Source: Spirometra erinaceieuropaei (Eukaryota; Platyhelminthes; Cestoda; Diphyllobothriidea; Diphyllobothriidae). From it: a stretch of 64,000 bases of DNA. The notes beneath the pieces were generated by a model. The model did not search any database and was not told the origin of the DNA. It saw only the letters and a list, made by a program, of their open reading frames with translations. The translations under genes were made by a program, and so were the position numbers. Positions 1 to 11,500 of this stretch are shown here, one piece after another. The DNA lies in contig CACRXP010000047.1 in the NCBI GenBank assembly GCA_902702965.1, positions 950,849 through 1,014,848 of the forward strand, read 5' to 3'. Numbering within the stretch: position 1 is the first letter of the stretch; the number at the start of each line of letters is the position of its first letter.

Positions 1-278
1 TAATTCGGGTTTCAAGGCCACTTTTTCTATTACTAATCTGTCCTACTTGACATACCTCTACTCCAATATTAGGCTTGTTGCTGACCTGGGATCTCGGCGA
101 GCCACCTCACTTTTACTGTTTCCGATCTCTTCGTAGACACACTGTGTGGGTAGTCTGCAACAGGCTAGCGAACCAACTATCCTGTCTCAAAAAATATTTC
201 ATAAGTATATGACGTCCGCACGTTCCAGAAGGCAGCGGAAGAGGCTACGACCAACGAGCACTCTCCTCGCACCGTTTA

Positions 279-1172
279 TAGTCAGCTACCAGTCTCATGA
301 AATGTTAACTGAGATCCCGGAATGCGTTTGATATTAGAAAAACCTTCCTAAGTGAGGTTGTAATATTGAACGGTCATGCAACATAGTTCCAAGATTTTTC
401 AGTCACGCCAGGATGCCGGCTTTTGAATGAGCTTCTTTACGGTTGTCTGCAAAGATCGCTCTCGTTGGAAAGTGACTGGTTTTGTGGTAGGACTTTCCAG
501 CGATTTTCGATGCTGCTTTGAATTCAAATATATTTGATTCTAAAAAAATATCCCCCAAAATATCCTTTCTTTCACTCACTTGGTAGCAAATCACGTTTTC
601 TTTAAAATTCGTACACAGAGAAAGGGTATATTTAGGTCTTGGAAAAGTTTTGTAATTTCCGAACAATTTTGAGCCTGATCTGCCGTTGCACATGCGTTGG
701 GGATTTAGAGTTTATAGCAGCATATGTTCCATGTAAGAAGAATTTTACATTCTTCTTTACCATTAACAAGACGCCATATAGGACTCATATAGTTTGCAAT
801 GGATATGGACTATATTGTATTCTTCATAGGGAGCATTAATAAGGGGACAGGTCCAATGGCATTTGGATGGACATTTCACGGTCTTGAAAATGCCACAGTT
901 ACAAACATTTTTCAGACCGAAAGAAACCCTTTCTTTGAATAGGAGGTTTGAAGATGTGATCTGCTACAAATTTAGTACAAGAAAGGATATTTTTGAGCAT
1001 GTTTTCTACAACATACCTGAATCTATAAGGGCATCGAAAATCAACAAAAAGGAATGCATACTATTTAAGTGATCTTTTTTTACCGAGTGTAGTTTTTTTC
1101 AGACAGCGAAGAAGAAGCACATTCGAAAGCCGGCTGAAATATTCTGAGATGATGTCGCACGATAATCTATAT
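279..1172. mobile_element. TA-type inverted-repeat element (MITE/foldback family), copy 1
   Basis: The left end carries the family signature tctcatgaaatg at about 291-302, followed by a long arm. The right half (about 860-1172) is its imperfect reverse complement, for example ttcatttgaa-like and gaaagccgg segments mirrored around a centre near 750. The right terminus is lost after about 1172, so the last 80-100 bases of the arm are missing. It lies in the intron upstream of the first visible CD2BP2-like exon. No coding capacity. The same family recurs at 7593-8545, 57350-58345 and 59566-60995. Confidence 0.7.
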
Positions 1173-1515
1173 TGCAAGAGAACTTAAGCTATCGAAGGCG
1201 CAGCGTTGAATTTCGGTTACCGTTAAATTCTGTCACCCAACTAGATTTTACTTACTAGTTTCGAATTGCACCCTCTTACGTTTCATATGTTCCGACTAGC
1301 TCGGACCCTCATTTGAATTTTTAGATACTTATACCGAGTTTTTGTCACAACAAATGTGACTTACCGCATGAATGCTATCACAACAATGCTATTGTCCTGA
1401 CAGCATGTTGTCCGATGGCTCTCGGACACTGGACGACCAGCCACACTGCTTCCAAATACTTTTCCAAGTTTACCAGCCATATCAATGCTGGTCATATTTA
1501 ACTGCTTTCTTTCAG

Positions 1516-2650
1516 CGTCGAGGCACGTCAATTTGCCAGGCTGACTGAACTCGCCGACGACCTGCTAGGCAGCGGCGACTTCGACATTTACCAAAAGACC
1601 AAGGAAGTCATTGACGACTATGTGGCAACGGCACGTGAGGTTGGCGAGGAGAACGAATTGGATGCATTTGGTGCTGCCATCGATGACGCCCAGGGGCTTG
1701 AACCGCCTGCGGGTACGTCAAGTTGAGCTGTTCTTTTGCTGAGCCCAACGTGCACTTTTTTGCAAATTGCCAAAAAGGGATGGGATTTCTGACAGTCTTT
1801 AGGCAAGGCTGTGGCTACGTCTAGTGGGCTGTTCCTCATAAAAAGGACAGTAGTTTCGAAGCTTCGATCACTGTCATTCGTTTTTCCCATGAGACGTCGA
1901 CGGCCTCTGCGTTTCAAGTATGTAACTTTCGCTAGACCATGTAGGCTATATAGTGGATTCTTTCTAACCAGGTATCTTAGTGACCCTACCTTCAAGACGG
2001 AGGTTTGCGAACCACGTGTCGAGAAGTATGCTTAATCGCTCGGGTATTGTGTTTATTCCCCTCGCATATTGACCCTCTGAGGGTAGTGAAATGGCAATCT
2101 CTTACAAGTACGCTAGCTTGCTTCCAGCTGATCGCGAGCGACGCATCCTTTGGTTAGTTGGACGTTCACCGATCTGGCCTGTTTGCCGGACGAAATGCAC
2201 CCTTTCAGTTCTACCATGAAGTTCTAATCTAGGGTCCTTACAGTCCCTCAGATTAAAACACTCCTTCAGCCAGATCTTGATTCATAAACACCAATCCGGT
2301 GTACCTCTTAATCTCCCTGATCACAACCTGCAGAGGAGGAAACCACTGACCCAATTGGTAATGCTCCCCCAACTTAGTCTGCCTTCAAACCGTGTTTGAC
2401 TTGTCTTCACACACATGTGTGTTTGTGTGTTTCAGATTCTGAGGAACCGTCCTCGGTACAGACCAAGTGGTTGATGAAAAAGGGCAGCGCCGATGCGGAC
2501 TCTGAAGTTGAGGGACCGTTTACCACGGAAGACCTAAAAAAATGGTTGCAGACTGGCCTCTTTGCCAAACCGGACAAGGTGTTTGTCTGCCGGCAAGGGA
2601 GCAATGAAGCATTCCGCGCCCTCACAACTGTTGATTTTGATAAAACATAG
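1516..2650 (+). CDS. CD2BP2: CD2BP2/LIN1-like U5 snRNP protein, C-terminal exons (partial)
   Basis: Two exons are visible, 1516-1712 and 2436-2650 (stop TAG 2648-2650). The first follows a pyrimidine-rich acceptor ending in ttcag and ends at a gtacgt donor in phase 1; the second starts after a tttcag acceptor with the matching phase, giving GAT (Asp) across the junction. The first exon encodes the helical segment LTELADDLLGSGDFDIYQKT, which matches the region before the GYF domain in CD2BP2. The second carries the GYF domain with GPF, a Trp eight residues on (LKKW) and the typical VDFD ending. In the family this protein is part of the U5/tri-snRNP and its GYF domain binds proline-rich peptides. 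Here the eponymous G-Y-F is G-L-F. Upstream exons must lie left of the window or are not recognisable; the 5' intron holds an inverted-repeat element. A possible poly(A) signal ATTAAA lies about 20 bases after the stop. Confidence 0.82.
1713..2435 (+). other. CD2BP2-like intron
   Basis: A 723-bp phase-1 intron with donor gtacgt and an acceptor preceded by a short CA/TG-rich microsatellite-like run (2404-2434) that merges into the polypyrimidine tract. Open frames inside it show no family resemblance. Confidence 0.75.
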
Positions 2651-5600
2651 CCATTTTTTAAAAAATAACATTAAACTTTTTAAAATTTTTTTGCTTTCAT
2701 ATGCAGGGACTCCCGGCATAAAAATTGCCCACTGGAAGCCAGTCTGAGAACAAATAGGCGGTATCATTACCTTCATGACTATCCCTTTGGGAAAATTCCG
2801 CAGGAGCGACCGGTACGATAAGATGCAAAAAATGCCGGTAGCTGGCAGCAGTTGTTCTTGTTTGAAAGTTTGTTTGCCGCATCATGAGGCTGTCATCTGC
2901 GAGCCCCGAAGATAGCCGGAAATAAGTATGCAGACTTTAGAAAGTCCAACCGATGGTCCGGTTAAGGTTTAGCTACATTCTCGTTAGGTCCGGAGAAAGT
3001 AGTGATGTTCCGTCTGAGGGCACTCGAAAAACATCGCAAAACTAAGGAAACCTCATCGGCCTTCTAGACGAGCAACCCTGTGTAGAAAATCACTGTCTGA
3101 AGTACAGTAAATTAAAACGAGTGGGGTCAGTTTGACAGTAGTCGGGGGCTACATGATCTAGTGACGTATGAACGCTCGTGACCTAGACGCACGTATGGCC
3201 AAGCAGAAGTTGATCGAGTGGCTGCACATCAATGAGCTTAGGACCGCCGACTGAGGAAGTGGATGGTCTTGAGGCAACTGGGTCCTAAAAATGGACCTTA
3301 GACGTCTGCAGGCAAAAGCTCCCCTCTCCCTACAGACGGAACTAAGCGTTGATGTCGGTCGTCAGGCGAAGGATGAGGCGAGCGAATTGATGCGGGCGTG
3401 GCAACGTATGACGATGACGGAAGCTGCCCCCCCGACCGCGTGCGGGGCTGAGGCAGCGGCCTGTGCAGAGGTACGAGTGGGACATCAGACAAATGTGCTG
3501 GCCTGATCTCTTCAAGCTGTGCCGATGAGTTGGCATGGGAAGGAGGGAAATCTCGTTCACAGCGCACCCCAGTGATCGCTGAGTTAGACGAATGTGTCTG
3601 GTTCGCTGTCATCCAGACAAAAGTAAGGTAGAATGCAGTGTCAAAAGTTTGAAATCTAATCGATGTGCATGCAGTTGCAAGTCGAGTGCAGGAAACTGAT
3701 TCGTAAATGATGGTTTCGTCGGTAATGGGTTGAGGAGTGTCTCGATCAAGGGAAATACCCACCTCGAAGGCAGCTCATTCGGATAGTTGATCTACGCGAT
3801 TTGATTCTGATTTAAACTGGAGGTGTGCAGCTGATTTTTGTTAACATCCATCTCTATTTGTGAAAAGGTATCGGAAACTGCGTCTTCGTGTCCGTGGGCG
3901 CTATGGGTGGCGGAGAAAGCAGCAGAGTGAATTCGGGTCAGAATTTCGCGGCAATTAAGATCAGCCATGTCTGGCAGTTGCACTTCGACAACGTTGGGGG
4001 CACCAGTATGAAACGTCTAAGCAGTTAGGGTCTACCCACAGCGGTAGAATCAATAGACCAAGCCCCAAGTAGCAGGAGAAAACGGCGGGGCGAGGTCGAG
4101 TGGCAGTAGGTCAGCCAATCTTAAGGCGCTTGGCTGGGAGGTGAGAGATCTTGGGGCAGCGGGATCCTGAATAGGGACGCCAGACGTCGTAATGGTGGCT
4201 GCCGACGACACACATACTAGACTGAACCTGTAGCCAACAGCACGCCACAATATGGGCTGCTCCCTCGGCCGTGATCCCCGGTCTTGAACCTCGATATTGT
4301 GGGTGGTAGTGCTTGGGGTTAAGCACTACAAATCCGTGACGTCAACCACCTTAACTCCCTATCTACAAAATAACCGGGGTTTATTATGCGTAGTTTCGCA
4401 TTTGGAAGAGCCACGTAATTTAGCATCTGCTTCAGTCTGTCCCTCAGTCGCACAGTCTCTGAAGATGGCAAATCAACTGATGGATGCCCGTAGCTTTCTA
4501 CCTTCATCCATCTTTTTTACTAGTATACAAATGTTAGGACAGTTGGTAGACGATTCTGTCTTGTCTTTGAGCCCCGATTGTAAAGAGCAATTGTCTATAC
4601 CCTGCCCTGCAATCAGGAATTGACGAAAGTCATCTCAAGGTGACTCAGTCACAAGATTATCAGAACTTTGCCCATGAAGTTTCTTCTCACAGGTAAGCCT
4701 TAGCTGGGCCTTTCAGTAGATCCCAGATGCACTTGAAGATGTTTGAACGACGGCGGTGACTATATCCTTTGGTATTTTCTATTTATCTCGGATGCTGCTT
4801 ACTCTTTATGGTGCAACTCAAGCCTTCAATGCTTCTATTCTTGAGTCTTAATTTCATTCAGATTTAAATTGATGAGTCGCCGGAAGACGGTCTCGAGAAT
4901 ACCATACACTCACAAAATCTGCTGTTATCTTATCGTTTTTGAAAACTTTACTGTTATAATCAGCCCTAATTAGACATGTCTCCTGTGCGCCCTCTATCAG
5001 ACTTCTCGGTCGTTAGGTAGCTTCCGACGCCGTCAGCTTCCCTGCGTCGAAGGCTACGAAAATGGAAGTTGTCCGCTCCCCATGTCCAAGCGCCCGCCGT
5101 AGTTGTCTGTGGGAACGATTAATTCGAACTACGCGCTGATTAGGCTGGGTATAACTACTCTGCGATCGAGTCCGAGGAATCCTTTGGAGACATCTGATGA
5201 CGTTCGTGGTACAGTCCACCGTACTAGGTCTGCCGTGGTGGGCGTGACTCAGAAAGTTTTTCGTCTGTGCTGTACCACAACAGCGTATTGGAGGCCTCGG
5301 CAGCCATTTTACCCTTTTCTCAATTATGCTGTCAGCCTCCGAAATCCCTTTACGGGCGTGGGCTTTCAGTCGTCCATTGAATGGTCTTTTGTCATCATCT
5401 AGAGGGCAGATTCTACTAGTCGACCGACCGCTGGCCACTTGCCGTTAATCTTAGTTTTCATTCTGGCAGATACAACCCGAGTAGTACAAACTAAACGGAC
5501 TTAATTTATAACAATGTCAAGTGGACTTTCGTTCCATCTTAGACAAGCAAAATGGGATAGCTGGTGTACCGGTCCGTCTCCCTTCCTTCAGTTCGCCAGA

Positions 5601-6129
5601 ACTAGCCGATGGAGTCAATTCTGTCGAGATGGGTGCTAGAGGGGGACGAAAGAAATGTGAAAATGCTCCTGGTTGCTTCAGTGTGACCGAATGGGCCTCT
5701 TTACTGTGAACTAATGGCGGCATCATCATCTGCTGCTGCTGCGTATTCATTGGCCCCAACGTTCAGTTAGTGTCGAAAAGTATGCCCTGCAAAACTTCAT
5801 CACTAGTGTTTGCATTACTCAAAAATTTATTTCCAGCAGAAAAGAAACAAGAACGCTCAGACCTGGGGGAAGGTCAACTTGAATTACTGGACATTAAGGT
5901 GACCCAGCATGTCAGGATATCACTGGACGGATTTCCAACTCATTTCTTGTACTTTAGCCATACGATTATGTACATAATTAGTCTTCAAATAGTTTAAGGG
6001 CTCCTGTCATCCCCTAATCGGTCAAGGTCTCTGCACTTTAGGCAGCACAAAAGGGCAGGAAGAGAGAACGTTTTCGGAAGGACCAACGTTTATAGAAAAG
6101 TATAAAGGTATAACAGGTGTATAAAAACG
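2651..6129. other. Intergenic stretch between convergent CD2BP2-like and SPATA22 genes
   Basis: About 3.5 kb separating two tail-to-tail genes. Short open frames occur on both strands, the longest at 3298-3762 (-) and 5013-5438 (-), in somewhat GC-richer blocks at 3.2-3.6 and 5.0-5.4 kb. None shows a recognisable domain, and they lack convincing splice contexts. These blocks may be old repeat fragments, but I cannot name them. Confidence 0.5.
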
Positions 6130-7430
6130 TTAATCTCGTAGAAGCTGAGAAATAACATTATCTGAGTGCATCTGAAAAACCTTTACCACCTGTAATTCAG
6201 CCTGTCCACATTGACCCAACGTATAACACTGAAATAGACCTTTTTCGATGGAAAATTTTCCGACGCACCTGAAAGCAAAAAAAGTTATTCCACCTTGTAA
6301 TATGTAAATACCGGAAGCCGTGGAACCTTCACTGGGTATTTTTCTCATCTATGAAGTGGGGTCACTGAGGTCTTGATGTTTAATTTGTTTTGAGGGTTTT
6401 TTTTGTTAGAATGAAACTGACTAATCGACTGTTGGGTTTAGTGAGGGACTGAAGTGGCTTTGAACATGAAGCGGGTACCCTAGGGTCGGGGCACGACTGC
6501 TCACCAACGGAGGAGTCGGAAGTATCTACATAAGTCCTTCTTTTATTGGATTCATTATCGGTTCTTCCATTGGATGGGTTCCGCCTATGTCTTAATACTT
6601 CATTACTTTGGCAAATTTCTATGTTAGGAGATCTTTTAATTAGTGTATCTCAACTGAAGCTCAAGTTGTTGTGATGGCTATTGTTGTTGTCAAACTTAAC
6701 CATTTTTATTTAAACGTATAGTCTGCATTTTCTGAGAGACTGTCTTAACATGTCTTTTTATTCATCCAATGAGTTTATTACCCATGGCGCTGAACATTTC
6801 GACTGCCAAAAGCATCAACAGACTGCAAAAAATATACTTTATAAATAAGCGTCATTTACACGAGGAACCAATTAAACGCTAAGTGATTGCCATAACGGAT
6901 TTGGCGTTGTATTAATTTTCTTGGAAATCGATGCTTACCTATAAACATCTCCAACGTTAATATCTGGATTAACTCCATCAATGTCACTGTAGAGACATTT
7001 CAGCCGCACAGGATGCGGGCGGTTTTCCAGTTCCTGCAGTTCGAAATAGAAATTCTTATATGTGCTGGACTCATTTGGCGATATCGAAAGAATGCCGACG
7101 GTCTCGAGTATGTAGGAGAGTTGACTAATCCTGTTGAGCGCCAGAGTAAGACCCCGAATACGGCGCAGGTGAACACTAAAAACGCGGAGACCGCTGTTTG
7201 CATCTGCCTTATTCGTCTCCTCATTCCTTCGTTTTCGATCGGGAAACTGGCTGGACTGCTGTTGCATTTGACGCGTGCTGTGGTCACCATTTTTGTAGAA
7301 AGCAAATGGAGGACTTGGGGTTGCCTTCGCATTCGAGTCTAGGCCGGACCATTCGAACCCTCTGCCACATAGGCAAATATTTGATACTTACCGCTTCGGA
7401 GATGGGTACGCCAATTTAGGTGTAAGAAGA
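6130..7430 (-). CDS. SPATA22: SPATA22 (meiosis-specific MEIOB partner), C-terminal exons
   Basis: On the minus strand the last exon is 6268-6130 (stop TAA) and the one before it is 7361-6939. They join AG|G in phase 2 across an intron with donor gtaagc and a strong tttttttgctttcag acceptor. The joined protein reads DVYR|CVGKFSIEKGLFQC, aligning with the RVHRCVGNYDQKKNIFQC region of vertebrate SPATA22. The larger exon carries LRVFSV, the ILETVGIL strand and LKCLYSDIDG, which fit the LRIISA, LFEVLGTL and LPCVFYEIDR segments of its RPA2-like OB fold. In the family this protein works with MEIOB and RPA in meiotic recombination. A tiny preceding exon (7430-7392) is proposed across a 30-bp intron at 7391-7362; its own start is uncertain. 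About 200 C-terminal residues are covered; N-terminal exons are not found. The gene converges on the CD2BP2-like gene. Confidence 0.8.
6269..6938 (-). other. SPATA22 last intron
   Basis: A 670-bp phase-2 intron. Donor AG|GTAAGC at 6938 and acceptor ttgctttcag|G ending at 6269, read on the minus strand. Nothing else recognised inside. Confidence 0.78.
7362..7391 (-). other. Candidate 30-bp micro-intron of SPATA22
   Basis: On the minus strand, CG|gtaagtatca begins at 7391 and ...gtggcag|A ends at 7362. Removing it joins AAG-CGA-GGG in frame with the open frame of the next exon. The 30 bases are divisible by three and have no in-frame stop in the used frame, so retention would insert ten residues. 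An alternative acceptor further down (cctag, 53-bp intron) would put the downstream exon in a different frame. Size agrees with the FAM221A micro-introns in this window. Confidence 0.5.
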
Positions 7431-7592
7431 CTGTGGCACGGCGTATTTTGTAAATTCCCGTTTGTTACAGTAAACCTTGGAAACTGCATCTAGTTCCTGT
7501 GTTAATAACAAATACTAGAGCTTAGGGAGTGCCTATGGATAAAACCATATTATCACTGAGTTTTCATTATTGAGGTCATTTTAGATAAACTA

Positions 7593-8545
7593 CTGTAGTC
7601 AGCCTGTCTCATGAAATGCCTTTTTGAATCCTGGAATGTGGTTTCTATCAGAAAGAATTACTTAGGTGAGGGTGTGAAATCGACTGTCAAGCAGCATAAT
7701 TCCAGGATAGCACGGTCACGCCAGAGTGCCGACTTTCGAATGAGCTTCTTCCTGGTCGCCTGCAAAAACCACTGTCCATAAAAATGACCACTTGTGTAGT
7801 GTTTATTTCTTTGATTGGTTTTTGACACTGCTAATTTTACTATATCTTATGGAGAACCTAAACAAACTATTTTTGCTTTTACTCAACTGATAGTAAACTA
7901 CGTCTTATTCAAACTACATACTTGAAGAAGTAATACTTTAGGTTTTGGAAACTTTACGGCTCCCGAATTATTTGAACACGACCTGCAGTTCCGCCTGCAT
8001 TTAGGGTTTTAAGACTATATGCCGCATACTTCCTGTGTGAGGAAAAACGTATATTCCCTTATGCTGTAGAGCGATGCTATTCAGATTCCTTAAAATAGTA
8101 CAACGGATGTGGACAATGTTATACATTTAGTTAACGATCCTAGTAAATGGACAGATATCATACTATATGAATGAACACTTCGCTGTCTTTAAAATTTCAA
8201 AAGTATAGGTCTTTTAAAACTGACTGAACGCATTTCTTATAGTGCGAAATTTAAAGACGTAGGTTGCCACCAAATACGTACAAATAGGACGTTCTTATGC
8301 ATTTTCTGTAAAATATTTTTGGATTTTTACGGCCATCGAGAATCAGTGGGGGAATGCATAACATTTAAGCAGAAATTCCCTACCGAGTGCACTTTTTATA
8401 GGCAATCGAAAAGGAGCTCATTCAAACGTCAGCCTCCTGGCTTGACTGAAGTGTTAATATTGCCACCGCACCTGGATAAACCTTTCTAATCGAATGCACA
8501 TTTTAGAATTTGTGATTAACATTTCATGAGGTGGACCAGCTACTG
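7593..8545. mobile_element. TA-type inverted-repeat element, copy 2
   Basis: Left end is TA followed by ctgtagtcagcctgtctcatg; right end is acatttcatgaggtggaccagctactg. The two ends are imperfect reverse complements and the arms run inwards for several hundred bases. About 953 bp, no coding capacity. It sits 160 bp upstream (on the minus strand) of the first visible SPATA22 exon, therefore probably in one of its introns. The right flank is CA rather than TA, so the target duplication has decayed on that side. Confidence 0.72.
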
Positions 8546-11500
8546 CATACGCAGTAATGTCACAGGCAATCGACTAAAGATCTCCAGTAGGCAAAATTTA
8601 CGTAGTCATAAAGTTAAAGGATGCTTGCCGCATCTACAACCAGTGGAATATAATTCAGAAAGTCAATAAATTGAGTACTGATATACATGTATGGTTTCAA
8701 AGATAGCAAGGCCTAATGATTTGCTAAAACCGCAATCCTTCTGTACGTGCTTAAAATATAGCAAAATTATTAAGACAATCATTTTTGGCACCGGCTGGAA
8801 TTAAAAAGTCAAAAAGTATATAGATATTGTTAAACTGTTGTCATAACGCAGTAGGGAGTCGGAATCTTTGCGTGCTTGTGGAAGGAGAGACTTAGGTGAA
8901 GGCGACGGTTGTTATCTTCAAACTACATTTCAAATCCGGTGAGAATTTAGTTTAAGCATTTGTCTAACTGTTATTTAGCAGCCATCTTAATCTCTCAATT
9001 TCAAATTTAAATGATCTACCTTTGAGCTTTCGCGTTAAATACCCGATCCAGAAAGCATATACCGAAACGTGAGAATGAATTTGCCGGAATGGGACTGATA
9101 ATGATCCTACGTCTGAGTTTCTTTATCGTGTAGTTTTAACGATGTGTGTTCGTCTAGGAAGAAAAAACTCATTCGCATTACTAGGAATTCCGCTTCGAAT
9201 GGACGCACCACTGAGATAGCCGTCTCCTAAGCAGGCAGAGCAGTCCTTTTCTGTGAAGTTTGAAATGGCTCTCTCAAATGACCACGAATTTTGGTGGAGT
9301 TATCATGCAAACCAAACCTTAGGTGGAAAAATACAATCTTTATCGTGATAAAAATTTTGTCTAACGTTGGAATTTATGAGCCCTCTAATCTATACTAAAG
9401 TCACCTGTCAGATATTGAAGAACAACAGCAATAGGCGCGATATTGCAAACAAAAGAAAAATTGAAACACACATTAATAGTTTCAAGACCAGTCCTCCAGA
9501 TTTCACCATGTAAACGGTTTTTCTCCTAAAACGTCGTGACTAGCAACGCAACCGTAAAGTTAAATAAGTGACCTAAATCAAGGTAATTAATGGCAATTTG
9601 TGACAGCAGATCACCGCGTTGTAAAGCCATTTTGCATTGATGTCTGTGCAGCCCCGGTTATCGTCGAAATTGATCAATACGCTAGTGGGAACACTTAGGG
9701 CTTTCATATTGTAGTTCATGACGTATTACCCTCAGAAAACTAACTTACCCTTAATTTTCATAGGTTGTTGATGTTTGGCGGAATTCTCAACGCAGAGTTC
9801 CGAAAAGATGCGTTCATACGCTCTCATTACATTCCTAATATATGGAAGAGCACATTAAATAGTCCAATATACATTTTTCTAAGTTCTCAGGCGCGGACAA
9901 GAAGGATTTTCATTCTACACAAATGCGACGCGTAAATATTCGAGTTCAAATTTTTCACCCCAGTGGTGCCGTAGCTGGACCCGCCTGAATGCCACCCACA
10001 TGCAACGTCGTTTTTGGACATGAGGCTTTGGTATATGTCATTTACTTTCATCTGTATTGTCTTATGTGGGATGCCATTCACGTTTGATTTAACTTCGTTC
10101 ATGCTTGCTACATAAGCATATTAAATTGGAATAATTTATCAGAAATATGTGCTTGTACAACTGTCTTAAGTTACATCTATCTCGTCACATTATAGCTCTG
10201 GCCAATTTCTGGAAAATTTTGGTCGAAAGTGCTCATTTACTTTGCTGCTTTTAGACATCTTTTAGAGTCATCTGATTCCCTTCATGAGCTTATGTCTCAT
10301 TCTTATCTTAATCTTCGATTTTGTTGCCGGTTTGTATAAATATGACAGTCGTGAAAGGGTGATGGCCGTACCCTTGTGAACAGTATATCTCGATACAAAT
10401 TCTTTTTCGGGAAAGGATGATAGTATTCGTTTTTCCTTGTTTCCTCGATATCTCTGTTTCAATCTACGAGATGGTTCCGATAAATCTGTGTCGTTGAAAG
10501 GCAGACGCTTCCCTGTGGGCAAAATATCTACTTTGGCTGGTCATTCCGGTCGCCACACATATTGTAAGCAGCGTTGAAATACAGCAATTGAAGCGACATC
10601 TACGATTTCTAATTACGATTTATGTACTCAGATTTGGACATATAGCTCCATTAGTTAAACAGATGGCAGGTTATGAATCACTGTGGCGTCTCTCATGCTC
10701 ACAGACCTTAATCTAACAACACGGTTTTCCACAAACTCCTCCCTTTGACTGTGACGAGGAAACGACAGTCTTTTTATGTGGCTTGTCAGTCGAAACCTTA
10801 GAAGATCAAACAAAAGCCCCGTTGTTATTCTTCCTCAGTGACCGCCACGCGCTCCAAAAGACAAAGATAGTATTCTTCGAATAACACCCTCGTCGTCTAA
10901 TTACTGAAATATCCTGCTATTCCTCCGTAGTCTTATGCAGCAGGCATCGTTGAGGCCGTCCATTTCAAACGCATCCACATAGAAAGCGCAGTGGTTAACG
11001 GGAGGAAATGCTTCTAAACTTTGGGCTTTTAGAGGCGACTTCTGTCAGAATTTGTTGGATACAAGAAGAATGTTTTGGGCTTTCAAATTTTGCTCGATAA
11101 CTGAGCACACTGCCCATAGATTCCGCATCTACCATAGTTTTTATTCACTTCTCTTAAACGAGGGGTTCAAATAAATTTCCGACGTCTCAGATAAATAAGA
11201 CATGTTTCAGGATTTGGGTAGCTTTCTATAGTGCATAGTTAAAAGCTAAACGCTGGAGTTCCCTTCGTGTTAGTTTCAAACAAAAGATTGAATATTCAAA
11301 ATACTAGAAAGTCGGAAGCTAAAAAAATAGGGTACAAGCAGTTTACTGTATACAAGCGCGCATGTAATGCTGGCAGCTTTATTATTTTGCTAGTTCTGAA
11401 AGAATAGCAAGGCCAGATCATATATTCACAAATTATTTGAGTCTAAAATTACGCATATTATGCAAATAAAAGTAGCTGCCGTGTGTTAACCCGAATACTT

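Noticed and set aside
3298..3762. A 154-codon minus-strand frame as a gene
   Set aside because: Low-complexity Pro/Ser/His-rich translation in a GC-rich block, overlapped by other frames; no homology recognised.
5013..5438. A 141-codon minus-strand frame as a gene
   Set aside because: No recognisable domain, an overlapping open frame exists on the other strand, and there is no splice or start context.
10268..10522. Possible Penelope RT/connector segment on the minus strand
   Set aside because: Only general basic and hydrophobic similarity; none of the diagnostic RT or GIY-YIG motifs.
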